From Mucilaginibacter rubeus (GTDB taxonomy: Bacteria > Bacteroidota > Bacteroidia > Sphingobacteriales > Sphingobacteriaceae), in contig NZ_BMKD01000006.1 of assembly GCF_014643835.1 (NCBI RefSeq), positions 199,883 to 263,882 of the forward strand: DNA of 64,000 bases. Direction: 5' to 3'. The notes beneath the pieces were generated by a model that searched no databases, was not told the origin of the DNA, and saw nothing but the letters and a program-made list of their open reading frames with translations. Position numbers and translations under genes: made by a program. Each line of letters begins with the position of its first letter. Within the stretch, counting starts at the first letter, position 1. Shown here piece by piece: positions 17,204 to 26,984 of the stretch.

Positions 17204-18010
17204 TTAATGTAATACGGCCTCCTGTTTAATTTTGTTTTTAATTGTTTCACAAAATCCGTCCGTCCGTCCAAAGGTGTAACCCTTGTCCATTGCCCAATCG
17301 ATAAAATCAGCTATCCTTCGTGCAAAAGCTTCGCCCGAGTTTCTGGAAACATAGCCCGGGAAACCGAACTTTTCTTTATCGTGCAGATTGGTAAATTCCC
17401 AGGGGTGAAAATAAAGGTTCAGGTAGCCATCCTTTTTAAGCGTTGCCGAGGCCATCCTTTTTAATAAAGAAAGCGGCAAATTATGAAAGCTTAGCCAGAA
17501 AAGCGGAAAACGTACGACCGGCGAAACCGAAGCCGGAATCTGCAGCACATCATGGTCATAAAACCAGGTACGTGGTTTATCAAAATTATTATACCGCCCG
17601 GGCAGCCAGGTTGGGTTTATAGACGAGTTATACTCATAGCCGGCTTTTGCTATTTCAGCCTCATCAACAGGCATCATCCGTGCCATGCGGAAGCCTGTTA
17701 CTTCAGTTCCGGAAATATCCTCCAAGACCAGCTTCGACTGCCTTAAATGTTCGGCCTTAAAATCTGAATGATAATACCCGTGCGATGCTATCTCATGTCC
17801 TTCGGTCACCATCTGTTTGATGACATCCGGCCTATTGATGGCATAATTGGCAGTGCAAAAAAAAGTAACCTTTATATTTTTCTGCCCCAGTAATTTGAGT
17901 ATAGCATTGGTACCCCTTGTTGAAATTTCAAGCTGCTCATCAAATGGTATTGATTTACCGTACTCAAACGGCATATCAAACTCTTCAACATCAAACCCTA
18001 ATAAAATCAT
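17204..18010 (-). CDS. polysaccharide deacetylase (NodB domain)
   Basis: 268 residues covering almost only a NodB homology domain. The metal/catalytic motif FDVEEFD is at 6-12 and HGYYH (His77, His81) supplies the metal ligands. FHPWEF near the C-terminus is typical of the cytoplasmic exopolysaccharide-linked branch of the family. It would remove N-acetyl groups from a lipid-linked or nascent sugar. There is no signal peptide. It overlaps the glycosyltransferase gene upstream by 20 bases, so the two are translationally coupled and probably act on the same glycolipid or polysaccharide. Confidence 0.9.
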   Translation of the reverse strand: MILLGFDVEEFDMPFEYGKSIPFDEQLEISTRGTNAILKLLGQKNIKVTFFCTANYAINRPDVIKQMVTEGHEIASHGYYHSDFKAEHLRQSKLVLEDISGTEVTGFRMARMMPVDEAEIAKAGYEYNSSINPTWLPGRYNNFDKPRTWFYDHDVLQIPASVSPVVRFPLFWLSFHNLPLSLLKRMASATLKKDGYLNLYFHPWEFTNLHDKEKFGFPGYVSRNSGEAFARRIADFIDWAMDKGYTFGRTDGFCETIKNKIKQEAVLH

Positions 18011-18959
18011 TATTTACAATAACAACGTTTGACGACCGGATGATATAATGCGGGCGATGTTTAGACTGCATAAATATTTTGCCAACATACACTCCAATAA
18101 CACTCATTACAAGTAACTGAAGGCCGCCAAAAAAGGCTATGGTAGCAATAATTGATGCCCATCCCGAAACTGCGTAACCTAAAAAGTAGCTTACTAATAC
18201 ATAAGGGATATACAAAATAGCCAGTGATGAAACCAGTAACCCAATTAACGATACAATATAAAGCGGCCTTGCACTGAAGGCTACGATACTGCCTACAGCA
18301 AGTTTAACCAGCTTTGCAAACGAGTAGCTTGCCTCGCCGGTATGCCGTTTTGATGGCACATAAGGAATGCCAACCTGTTTATAACCCGCCCACTTAATTA
18401 TCCCTCGGAAAAAGATCTCGTACTCATCAATGAGCTTAAGCTGCTTCACAACCTTTTCGTCAATCAGCCTGAAATCGGCGGTACCATTTTCCATCTTGAT
18501 ATCCGAAAGCATGTTAAGGCCTTTGTAAAACAATTTTGAGGTAACTTTCTGATAACCCTTGCCATGAGGGTTTTCGCCTTCGCGATAGGTGTAAACAATA
18601 TCATAGCCATTTTCCCAAAGATTTAACATCTTCAGGATCAGCTGTGGCGGGTGCTGCAAATCAGCATCCATTGTTATCACGGCATCGCCCTGCGCCATTG
18701 CAATACCGGCCTTAAGAGCATAATCTTTACCAAAGTTGCGCGAAAGTTCTACATAAAATACATTGGAATGCAACTCGGCATTGATCTTTAACTCATTCAG
18801 GGTATTATCGCGGCTTCCGTCGTCAACAAAGATCAGCTCATAGGCATATCTCGTGGGCGAAAGTGTTTCACGAAGTTGCTCAATTAAATAACTAATGTTT
18901 TTTTCTTCGTTATGAGAGGGTATAACAATAGAGATCTTCTTATCGGCAAGGTAAGTCAT
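17991..18959 (-). CDS. family 2 glycosyltransferase, GtrB/ArnC-like, membrane-anchored
   Basis: 322 residues. The GT-A domain carries IVIPSHNEEKN at 11-21, the nucleotide-binding VDDGSRDN at 45-52 and the DAD motif at 98-100 (TMDADLQHP). Two membrane spans lie near the C-terminus (about 238-262 and 272-297). This arrangement is that of transferases making polyprenyl-phosphate-linked sugars (GtrB, ArnC, DPM1-like) at the inner face of the cytoplasmic membrane. It is cotranscribed with the deacetylase gene that overlaps it by 20 bases. The membrane transferase encoded at 19230-20411 could use the lipid-linked sugar; that link is inferred from proximity. Confidence 0.92.
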   Translation of the reverse strand: MTYLADKKISIVIPSHNEEKNISYLIEQLRETLSPTRYAYELIFVDDGSRDNTLNELKINAELHSNVFYVELSRNFGKDYALKAGIAMAQGDAVITMDADLQHPPQLILKMLNLWENGYDIVYTYREGENPHGKGYQKVTSKLFYKGLNMLSDIKMENGTADFRLIDEKVVKQLKLIDEYEIFFRGIIKWAGYKQVGIPYVPSKRHTGEASYSFAKLVKLAVGSIVAFSARPLYIVSLIGLLVSSLAILYIPYVLVSYFLGYAVSGWASIIATIAFFGGLQLLVMSVIGVYVGKIFMQSKHRPHYIIRSSNVVIVNNDFIRV

Positions 18960-19229
18960 AGTTATACTATGGATTTTTAATTGTAATAGGTGGTATAGTA
19001 ATTAAAGCTTATATTTGAATACCTTTTAGGCACCGCTTTTTTACTTAAATAACCTTACGCTAATTTGTTACAAAATGTAACTGCCGTAATCAGATTTAAA
19101 TAAAGGTGTCAAATTCCTCAAATGTAACTTTTATATTACAAACATAAAAATTATTTATTAATCTGCAAGTTTTCCGGGGTTTACATCAAAAATTAGCCCC
19201 TGCAGAATTGTTTTCATATCAGTAATCCT

Positions 19230-20411
19230 CTAAACTGCGGCCGTATTCAATACACTTTTCTTTTCGCCCGCAAAATCCCTGGTGAGCGTTTCGTAAATTA
19301 TTTTAAGCCAGATCAAAAAGCAGGGTATCGATTTTAGTTTATAAGGAACAATATATTGGGTACGGATAAAGGAGGGAAAAAGATCTGAAGGCGAAAGACT
19401 TGTTATCAACAGCGCCAAAACCAACAGGAAAATCTCGAAGCCGGTTACTGGTCGGTTTAAATTCATAAACCAAACGGCTACCCCGACAAAAGCAATGATA
19501 TAAGTTGATGATTCGGCCGAACTGCTGAATATCACCGCAAAGATCAGCACCGACGATAGGATGAGCCGCTGATATTCCAAAATTTTATAAGCGCCTATGC
19601 GCAGGTATGAAAGTGTGAACAGCACTAGCGCCGGTCCTATTACATACATATTTTTGAGGTCCTCATAATGAGATATCCTTCGGATAAAACCGGTAACGCA
19701 AATCTCCTGCATTAACGAATGTTGATTACCTGAATTTTTGATCATAAGGTCGGTATACCAGTCGTGATAAGTTTGGATGATAAACGAAGGTGACGAAATA
19801 GCCATCGGCAACACAAACAACACTACCGACCAAAATATAAAGCTGAGCACAAACCTTGGTTTGTTGGTTGAAAAGAAAAAGAAAGCCAGTCCAACTATAC
19901 CGTACAGCTTGATGAACGCACCAAGGGCAATCATTAATGCAGCCCAAAAATCCTGTTCGCGTTTGATAAAATTAAACCCCAATATGATCAGCGCCGCTAT
20001 CATGGGGTTGCTCTGCACATTGGCCGATGCCGTCATCAGCTCATGGGCGCACAACAAAAGCACAATAACATACTGATCTTTTTTTAGCGGCAATAATTGA
20101 ATAGCCTTAAACAGGATAAACGCATTAAACATCACCCATAAAATAACCCCGATACTATCTGGCAGGATAGAAAATGGCGCCATGATTATTGAAAATACCG
20201 GTCCATAGTGGTTCAGGTCATAATAATGCTCGGGCTGGTAAGCGTACAGGTTATGCTGATGAATGGTATTTAAAAAGTTATATTTAAATATGGTGTAATT
20301 GTTAAAGCCCTGGTGGGCTAAAACACCTTTAATTACCAAAAATAAACTTAGGCCAAACCATAAAGAATATACAAAAGGTTTGTTGGTGATAAGCTTAGCA
20401 AGTTTTTGCAC
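19230..20411 (-). CDS. polytopic membrane glycosyltransferase, GT87/DUF2029-like
   Basis: 393 residues with about ten hydrophobic segments and the early periplasmic-loop motif (YQPEHYYDLNHYGPVFS) seen in DUF2029/GT-C mannosyltransferases, which transfer sugar from a polyprenyl phosphate outside the membrane. The start codon is GTG at 20411; no ATG is in frame nearby. It is 270 bases upstream of the GT2 and deacetylase genes on the same strand. A shared glycan pathway (lipid-linked donor from GT2, transfer here) is inferred. Exact acceptor and product are unknown. Confidence 0.8.
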   Translation of the reverse strand: MQKLAKLITNKPFVYSLWFGLSLFLVIKGVLAHQGFNNYTIFKYNFLNTIHQHNLYAYQPEHYYDLNHYGPVFSIIMAPFSILPDSIGVILWVMFNAFILFKAIQLLPLKKDQYVIVLLLCAHELMTASANVQSNPMIAALIILGFNFIKREQDFWAALMIALGAFIKLYGIVGLAFFFFSTNKPRFVLSFIFWSVVLFVLPMAISSPSFIIQTYHDWYTDLMIKNSGNQHSLMQEICVTGFIRRISHYEDLKNMYVIGPALVLFTLSYLRIGAYKILEYQRLILSSVLIFAVIFSSSAESSTYIIAFVGVAVWFMNLNRPVTGFEIFLLVLALLITSLSPSDLFPSFIRTQYIVPYKLKSIPCFLIWLKIIYETLTRDFAGEKKSVLNTAAV

Positions 20412-20492
20412 GGATTAGGGGTCTTTAAATTTATGCGAAGATATAAATATGTCACACAATTATTACAAATCCCTAAATTAACTTACCTGTGC

Positions 20493-20500
20493 TATCTTTG
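20493..20500 (+). promoter_or_regulatory. -7 promoter element TATCTTTG of the Nif3-like gene
   Basis: Exact match to the Bacteroidota -7 consensus TAnnTTTG, 19 bases before the ATG at 20520. I see no good TTTG at -33. Confidence 0.6.
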
Positions 20501-20519
20501 ATCAAACCCAATCATTACC

Positions 20520-21449
20520 ATGAAACCAAACCCCTCCCCCATCAACCATAACCCCGATCGCCGTAAATTTATTGGTCAGTTAGGTGCCTTAGCCGGTACT
20601 GCAGCATTGTTGTCGGCTCCATTTGCTGCCGATGCCATCATCTTTACTAACCCTGACGAACAAGTTACTGTAGGGCAAATCATCGATCTGTTTATGAAAC
20701 AAGTGCCGGGCGCTCCCTTCCCTAATACGGTTGATACCCTAAAATCGGGCAACCGCGATATTGTTGTTACCGGCATAGTTACCACCATGTTTGCAACCAT
20801 TGGCATTATTGAAAAAGCAATCAGCTTAGGGGCTAATTTTATCATAGCACACGAACCAACTTTTTATAACCATGCCGATGAAACCACCTGGCTGGCCAAC
20901 GATGACGTATTTCAGTATAAAAAACAATTGCTCGACAAGTACAACATTGCGGTTTGGCGCAACCATGATACCATACATAGCCTTAAACCCGATGGCGTTG
21001 GCATTGGTTTGTTAAAGCAGCTTGATTGGATAAGCTATTACAAACCCGAAACAGGGAACCTGTTAAACATTCCGTCTACCTCCTTAAGTTCGCTTATCGA
21101 AACATTTAAAAAGAAGCTAAAAATTGAGAAGGTACGCTACATTGGCAATCCATCACAAAGCTGCCAAAAGGTGCTGCTGTTACCCGGGGCGGCCGGTGGT
21201 AAAAGACAGATCACCGAAATGAGCACCAAAAAACCAGATGTACTGATTTGCGGTGAAATTTCAGAATGGGAAACTGCCGAATATGTGAGGGATGCCCAAG
21301 CCAAAGGCGATAAACTTTCATTAATTGTATTAGGGCATATTGCCAGCGAAGAACCGGGTTCGGAGTTTATGATAGGATGGCTGAAGCAAAACGTACCCGG
21401 CATTAAAGCCACACACATTCACCCGGGTAATTCACTTGCGTTTATGTAA
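20520..21449 (+). CDS. Nif3-like dinuclear metal-centre protein with Tat-type leader
   Basis: 309 residues. The first 40 carry a twin-arginine-like leader (DRRKFIGQLG, then a hydrophobic stretch ending APFAADA), unusual because most Nif3/YqfO relatives are cytoplasmic. The rest matches the Nif3 family: the metal-binding HEPTFYNHAD segment near 112, and the C-terminal GHIASEEPG and THIHPGN motifs supplying further ligands. Family members bind two metal ions and form hexamers; the physiological reaction is not established (GTP cyclohydrolase-like activity has been discussed for some). It is a single gene with its own promoter, unrelated in direction or spacing to the kinase gene that follows. 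Confidence 0.88.
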   Translation: MKPNPSPINHNPDRRKFIGQLGALAGTAALLSAPFAADAIIFTNPDEQVTVGQIIDLFMKQVPGAPFPNTVDTLKSGNRDIVVTGIVTTMFATIGIIEKAISLGANFIIAHEPTFYNHADETTWLANDDVFQYKKQLLDKYNIAVWRNHDTIHSLKPDGVGIGLLKQLDWISYYKPETGNLLNIPSTSLSSLIETFKKKLKIEKVRYIGNPSQSCQKVLLLPGAAGGKRQITEMSTKKPDVLICGEISEWETAEYVRDAQAKGDKLSLIVLGHIASEEPGSEFMIGWLKQNVPGIKATHIHPGNSLAFM

Positions 21450-21778
21450 CCCGTTTGTAATACAAAATACACGTTTTAGCATTAATTAAAGCCAATATTT
21501 TGCTTAATAATGTAACATTGCGTACAATTGTAAATTACTCTGTTTTTAAATTGTAGGGCGCACTGCTTATCTGTAAACTTTACATTTAAAAAAAGGTATA
21601 GTTGACCTGATTAATTATTGATAACAATGGTATAAAAGCACCATTTAAAGTTTAATTTATACAAAAAAGTAGCTATAATTTAAGTAAAAATCGCAATTTT
21701 CAATTTTTAAAATACTAAGTGTTTTTTTTACAATAAGTAAATCCTACTTTTAACCGATTTTTAAAAAAACAAAAATTT
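21450..21778. other. AT-rich leader region of the kinase gene with two possible operator sites
   Basis: No gene. Two short sites resemble the pfkA palindrome at 23754. TTGTAAATTACTC (21528-21540) matches 11 of 13 bases of its complement. TGTAAACTTTACA (21572-21584) is itself a perfect palindrome around one base. Confidence 0.4.
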
Positions 21779-22639
21779 ATGATCATAATTGCTGACGGTG
21801 GCTCAACCAAAACAAATTGGTGCCTGGTTACCGAAGAGGGAAAAAAAGTTTACTTCAATACCGAGGGTTATAACCCCTACTTTTCAAGTACAGAGTATAT
21901 TATACAGTCACTGAACGAAAGCCTGCCAACCGATCTTGAAAAAAACCTGATCACAGAGGTAAATTACTATGGTGCCGGCTGTTCAACCCCCGAAATGCGC
22001 AAAATTGTTGAGGAAGCTATGAAAGTAGTTTTCGTTGGCGCAAAGGTTAATATTGGTCATGACCTGCTTGCTGCTGCCCGTGCCCTGCTTGGCAACAGCG
22101 AAGGTTTTGCCGCTATATTAGGTACCGGAACCAATACCTGCATTTATGATGGTAAAGAAGTTGTACACAATATTGATTCGGGCGCCTATATTCTTGGTGA
22201 CGAAGGCAGCGGTTGCTACATCGGCAAAAAGCTGTTAACAGATTACCTGCGCGGTTATATGCCTGAGCCTGTACGTGCCCTTTTCTGGGAAACTTACAAA
22301 CTTACTCCTGATGATATCAATGAGCAGGTTTATACCCAGCCGCGTGCTAACCGTTTTTGTGCAAGCTTCAGCAAATTTGTTTACGATAACAACGTACACA
22401 TCGAATATTCACGCAACCTGGTACGTACCTCGTTCGAAGATTTCTTTCGCAACCTGGTAACCCACTACCCTGATTACCAAAAATACACTTTCAACTGCAT
22501 CGGTTCGGTAGGTTATAACTTCCGTAACGTGCTGGAAGAAGTGGTTACTGAAAACGGTATGGTTGTTGGCAACATCATCCGCTCGCCTATAGATAACCTG
22601 GTGAAATACCATTTGGAATTAGCACCTTCTTCTTTATAG
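21779..22639 (+). CDS. BadF/BadG/BcrA-type ATPase, N-acetylglucosamine-kinase-like
   Basis: 286 residues of the actin-like ATPase fold. The phosphate-1 motif DGGSTKTNW is at 6-14, a GTGTNTCIYDG phosphate-2 motif near 116, and the conserved LGDEGSG near 141. These match eukaryotic-type GlcNAc kinases and the small BadF/BcrA kinases of Bacteroidota. It probably phosphorylates an amino sugar or hexose in the cytoplasm, feeding glycolysis; pfkA and gapA follow within 4 kb. A shorter, degenerate paralogue lies at 24797. It ends at a strong terminator (22691-22721), so it is a single-gene transcript. Confidence 0.85.
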   Translation: MIIIADGGSTKTNWCLVTEEGKKVYFNTEGYNPYFSSTEYIIQSLNESLPTDLEKNLITEVNYYGAGCSTPEMRKIVEEAMKVVFVGAKVNIGHDLLAAARALLGNSEGFAAILGTGTNTCIYDGKEVVHNIDSGAYILGDEGSGCYIGKKLLTDYLRGYMPEPVRALFWETYKLTPDDINEQVYTQPRANRFCASFSKFVYDNNVHIEYSRNLVRTSFEDFFRNLVTHYPDYQKYTFNCIGSVGYNFRNVLEEVVTENGMVVGNIIRSPIDNLVKYHLELAPSSL

Positions 22640-22690
22640 TTAGAAGCAAGACATCAAGAATCAAGACCTAAGACGTCAAGATTTTAAGCT

Positions 22691-22721
22691 AAAAAGGACT
22701 GGAACATTTTCCGGTCCTTTT
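22691..22721. terminator. terminator after the kinase gene
   Basis: AAAAGGACtGGAA pairs with TTCCgGTCCTTTT around ACATT. It has an A-run before and T-run after, 52 bases past the kinase stop codon. Confidence 0.8.
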
Positions 22722-22865
22722 GCTTTTTACGTGTTCTTCAACAAATGAATGGGATGATTCTGCCGTCTGTATACCTGTGTCACTACACTTTCTACAGATA
22801 GTGGATACCTGCCCCCTCCACCCGTCATTGCTTCGCGCCTCGCAATGACGGGGTGAAACGATCAC

Positions 22866-22900
22866 TAAAAACAAAAGGGCTGGAAAATCTCCCAACCCTT
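22866..22900 (-). terminator. terminator after the Nudix-type regulator gene
   Basis: On the minus strand AAGGGTTGG pairs with CCAGCCCTT (one G-U) and is followed by TTGTTTTT. It lies about 80 bases beyond the regulator stop codon. Confidence 0.7.
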
Positions 22901-22980
22901 CTGTCTTATAATTCTATTTCTTTCTTGGCTCTTGATTCTTGACTTCCTGACTCTGTCCTGACTTCCTGACTCTCTAAAAG

Positions 22981-23664
22981 CTATACCAAATTCATCTCTC
23001 CCTGAAAAATCTTGCCGTACTTACGTTTATCAAACTTGTACAGTTTAGCGGCGCGGTATGATACCCCCTTCTGCTTTTCATCAAGCTCCTTCAAAAAGCC
23101 ATAGCTAAGCATCTTTTTGCGAAAATTGCGTTTATCAAGCTTCTTATCCAAAACAGCCTCATAAAGCGACTGCAATTGGGTAAGCGTAAATTTTTCGGGC
23201 AATAGCTCAAACGCTATCGGCTGGTAGTGTAGCCGGCGCTTTATCTTATTGAACCCTGTTTTAAAGATCTCACTATGGTCAAACGCCAGTTTAGGCAATT
23301 CGCTTACCGGATGCCAGAATGCTTTTTTGGCATATTGGGTAACCGGTCGTAATTCCTTTTGCCCGTTTATGCGGATCAATGCATAGTAAGCAACCGTAAT
23401 TACACGGCCCTGGGGGTGGCGGTTCACTTCGCCAAAAGTATGAAACTGCTGCATGTGCAAATCACGTAAACCTGTAAGCTCATACAGGATCCGCTCAGCC
23501 GCATCATCAATACTCTCGTCTTGCTCAACAATATAGCCGGGCAGTGCAAGCCAGTCTTTATATGGCTCCTCGTTTCGCTCAATAAGCAAAATTTTAAGCT
23601 CGCCGGCTTCAAAGCCGAATATCACGCAGTCAATCGAGAATACGGAATCAAACTTGGGTAACAT
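22981..23664 (-). CDS. NrtR/AraR-like regulator: degenerate Nudix domain plus winged helix
   Basis: 227 residues from the ATG at 23664; a TTG nine bases earlier is also in frame. The N-terminal domain (about 5-140) has the Nudix fold, but the box at about 43-66 reads with Ile and Leu where the catalytic REUxEE glutamates belong (ERILYELTGL). It should therefore not hydrolyse nucleotide phosphates. The C-terminal part (about 150-225; LTQLQSLYEAVL, KRNFRKKMLSYG) is the winged-helix DNA-binding domain of NrtR-type regulators. It is transcribed away from pfkA, whose promoter carries a palindrome 90 bases from this start. Control of the glycolytic operon in response to a sugar-derived ligand is inferred. 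Confidence 0.85.
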   Translation of the reverse strand: MLPKFDSVFSIDCVIFGFEAGELKILLIERNEEPYKDWLALPGYIVEQDESIDDAAERILYELTGLRDLHMQQFHTFGEVNRHPQGRVITVAYYALIRINGQKELRPVTQYAKKAFWHPVSELPKLAFDHSEIFKTGFNKIKRRLHYQPIAFELLPEKFTLTQLQSLYEAVLDKKLDKRNFRKKMLSYGFLKELDEKQKGVSYRAAKLYKFDKRKYGKIFQGEMNLV

Positions 23665-23746
23665 TAGTTCCAAACTATTAGTGAGATTTAGTTAATAAGT
23701 TTAAAGATATAGCCTTAATTCCTAATCCAAAAAAAAATAAATAAAA

Positions 23747-23778
23747 TTTAATGGTGTAATTTACACACAGTATCTTCG
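23747..23778 (+). promoter_or_regulatory. pfkA promoter with embedded 13-bp palindromic operator
   Basis: GTGTAATTTACAC (23754-23766) is a perfect inverted repeat around one base. A -7-like TATCTTCG follows at 23771-23778 and TTTA at 23747-23750 takes the -33 position, so the palindrome lies between the two promoter elements, where a bound repressor would block polymerase. The pfkA ATG is 24 bases after the -7 element. Confidence 0.6.
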
Positions 23779-23802
23779 TAGCGTAAAATTAAGGAGCGAA
23801 AG

Positions 23803-24789
23803 ATGCGTAAAATTTCAAAAATAGGGGTTTTAACTTCAGGCGGTGACGCCCCCGGAATGAACCCTTGTATACGTGCCGTTGTGAGGACCGCACTGTATAA
23901 CGGGCTGGAAGTTGTAGGTATAAGGCAGGGTTATAAAGGCCTTATCGAAAACGACATGTATGAAATGGATAAACGCTCGGTAAGTAACATCCTTAATTTG
24001 GGCGGCACCATTTTAAAAACCGCGCGTTGCCTGCCTTTCAAAACTGACGAGGGCATGGAGATAGCATACCAAAACGCCAAAGCCCGTGGTATCGATGCCC
24101 TTGTGGTTATTGGCGGTGATGGTACTTTTACCGGTGCCCTGCGTTTTTCACGTAAGTATCCCGACATTGCAGTAATGGGCGTACCGGGTACAATTGATAA
24201 TGACCTTTGCGGTTCAACCTATACCCTTGGTTTTGATACCGCTACCAATACGGTTATCCAGGCTATCGACAAAATCCGCGATACTGCCGATGCGCATGAC
24301 CGCCTTTTCTTTATAGAGGTTATGGGCCGCGACTCGGGCGCTATTGCCTTGCGTGCAGGTATATCATGCGGTGCCGAAGCTATTTTACTTCCTGAACGCG
24401 CTACTGCTATTGATGATTTGATCGTAAACCTTAAAGAGGGCCACATGAACAAAAAATCATCAAGCATTGTAATTGTTGCCGAAGGTGATAAAAACGGCGG
24501 TGTTTATGACGTGGCAAAGGCTGTACAACAAGAAGTTAAAAATTACGACATAAAAGTTACTATCTTAGGCCACTTGCAACGGGGCGGTGCGCCGTCAAGC
24601 TTTGACCGTATTTTGGGCAGCAGGCTTGGCTTTGCAGCAGTTAACGCTTTGGTTGCCGGCGAATCACAAAAAATGGTAGGTTTGCAGGCCAATCAGATCA
24701 TGATGACAGACCTGGAAGCAGCACTTAACCAGCACGAGTTTAAGCTTGAAGAAGACCTTTTACAAATGATGGATATATTATCGATATAG
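23803..24789 (+). CDS. pfkA: ATP-dependent 6-phosphofructokinase
   Basis: 328 residues, the usual length of bacterial PfkA. The ATP-site motif GGDAPGMN is at 13-20, GGDGT at 104-108, and the catalytic PGTIDNDL at 128-135 contains the proton-abstracting Asp. MGRDSGAIAL and GHLQRGGAPSSFDR, for fructose-6-phosphate binding, follow further on. GGDGT with Gly after GGD is the signature of ATP- rather than pyrophosphate-dependent enzymes. It catalyses the committed step of glycolysis in the cytoplasm. It is first in an operon with a kinase-like gene (7 bases downstream) and gapA, ending at the terminator at 26671, and is probably controlled by the adjacent Nudix-type regulator. Confidence 0.97.
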   Translation: MRKISKIGVLTSGGDAPGMNPCIRAVVRTALYNGLEVVGIRQGYKGLIENDMYEMDKRSVSNILNLGGTILKTARCLPFKTDEGMEIAYQNAKARGIDALVVIGGDGTFTGALRFSRKYPDIAVMGVPGTIDNDLCGSTYTLGFDTATNTVIQAIDKIRDTADAHDRLFFIEVMGRDSGAIALRAGISCGAEAILLPERATAIDDLIVNLKEGHMNKKSSSIVIVAEGDKNGGVYDVAKAVQQEVKNYDIKVTILGHLQRGGAPSSFDRILGSRLGFAAVNALVAGESQKMVGLQANQIMMTDLEAALNQHEFKLEEDLLQMMDILSI

Positions 24790-24796
24790 ATTATTA

Positions 24797-25645
24797 ATGA
24801 TTGCAGTTGTTTATAGCGGATCGTACTTTGCACATTGGAGGCTTACTGATAAGGGAAGAACTGTTGCTTCCTTTAAAACCAATGGCATAAATCCCTATTT
24901 TAACGACGAGAAGCACATCCTTCAACTGCTCAATAAAAACATCAATCTTATACACCACGCCGAAGTGATCAGACGCATCTACTTTTTTGGTGCGGGCGCC
25001 TCGTCAGATGAGCGGAAGAAGATAGTACATAGTGCTTTTTCAACCTTTTTCAAGTTTGGAAAAGTTTCTGTTGAGCATGATATTGCCGGGGCGGCTATAG
25101 CCTGCTGTAAAAACGAACCCGGCATTGTGAGCATTTGCGGCAGCGGCAGCAACGCCGCCTGGTATGATGGAAAAAGAGTTTGGCCAAACAATTATGGCTT
25201 GGGTTATATCCTGGCCGATGAAGGATCGGGCAACTGGTTAGGCAGGCAGCTCATCAAGGAATTCATGAACGATACCCTGCCTCTATCTATCCGTAAAAAG
25301 TTTATACACAAATACGATGCAGACCGTAAAAATCTGCTCGAAAAGGTTTATCGTCAAAAGCAACCTGCTTTATTTTTAAGTTCCTTCACCGATTTTTATC
25401 TCGATAATAAAAACGATCATCATCTGCAAAACGTCATAAAAAAAGGATTTAGCAAGCTAATTTCCACATATTTGTTACCTTTATATCAGCAACACCCGGG
25501 TACGTCTGTTCACTTTGCAGGCTCTGTTGCTTTTAATTTTCAGGAACACTTGTATGAAGCTGCCGCCGAAGCTGATCTGCAAATCACTAACATAATTAAA
25601 GAACCCATAAATAATTTATTAACCTACTATTCAAGTAAAAATTAA
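24797..25645 (+). CDS. degenerate BadF/NAGK-family kinase paralogue
   Basis: 282 residues, alignable end to end with the kinase at 21779. The phosphate-1 loop has changed: where the paralogue reads DGGSTKTNW this protein reads YSGSYFAHW, losing the Asp and the Thr/Lys that bind ATP-Mg. The second motif (GSGSNAAWYDG) and LADEGSG remain recognisable. Catalysis is therefore doubtful, and the protein may bind a sugar or act as a regulatory subunit. It sits 7 bases after pfkA and 6 bases before gapA, so its retention inside a glycolytic operon suggests a conserved non-catalytic or altered role. That role is inference. Confidence 0.8.
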   Translation: MIAVVYSGSYFAHWRLTDKGRTVASFKTNGINPYFNDEKHILQLLNKNINLIHHAEVIRRIYFFGAGASSDERKKIVHSAFSTFFKFGKVSVEHDIAGAAIACCKNEPGIVSICGSGSNAAWYDGKRVWPNNYGLGYILADEGSGNWLGRQLIKEFMNDTLPLSIRKKFIHKYDADRKNLLEKVYRQKQPALFLSSFTDFYLDNKNDHHLQNVIKKGFSKLISTYLLPLYQQHPGTSVHFAGSVAFNFQEHLYEAAAEADLQITNIIKEPINNLLTYYSSKN

Positions 25646-26647
<1,002 letters not shown>

Positions 26648-26670
26648 TCGCTGATTTTTTTAGATCATAT

Positions 26671-26704
26671 AAAACGCCCTTCGGATAACCGGAGGGCGTT
26701 TTTT
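26671..26704 (+). terminator. terminator of the pfkA-gapA operon
   Basis: AACGCCCTtCGG pairs with CCGgAGGGCGTT around ATAA, followed by TTTTTT, 24 bases after the gapA stop. Confidence 0.92.
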
Positions 26705-26707
26705 GTT

Positions 26708-26984
26708 AGAGAGGGCTTACTACGCCGCATGGATATTCAGAAAATTTATTAATTTGTAGCAGGCACCTACGCTTTAATATCTAACAATACATGAAAACTA
26801 TTGATTGTGCAGATGTTTGAACTTTACTTTACAACCAATTGCCCCATTAACCCGCAGGTAGCAAAATCGTTTACAACTTGCAAGCCTCTGTAATTATTAA
26901 CTATTAAAGTAGTCAGTAGTTCGTGGCAGTCCTGCTTTGCTGGTATTCAAAACCCTCTCAAAAGGGAGAGGATTTAGGAGAGAT
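26708..26984. other. intergenic region with no recognisable gene
   Basis: Convergent gap after gapA. Near 26950 there is a CTCTCAAAAGGGAGAG hairpin of the kind scattered in Bacteroidota intergenic DNA, placed so that it could end the leftward DUF5103 transcript. Otherwise nothing is seen. Confidence 0.5.

Larger units (their letters stand above)
22640..22980. other. convergent gap with two terminators and flanking inverted repeats
   Basis: Contains the two terminators listed separately, a hairpin-prone stretch around 22825-22850 (CATTG..CGCAATG) and short inverted segments at each end (AAGAATCAAGA near 22656, TCTTGATTCTT near 22930). No coding potential is seen. Confidence 0.55.
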
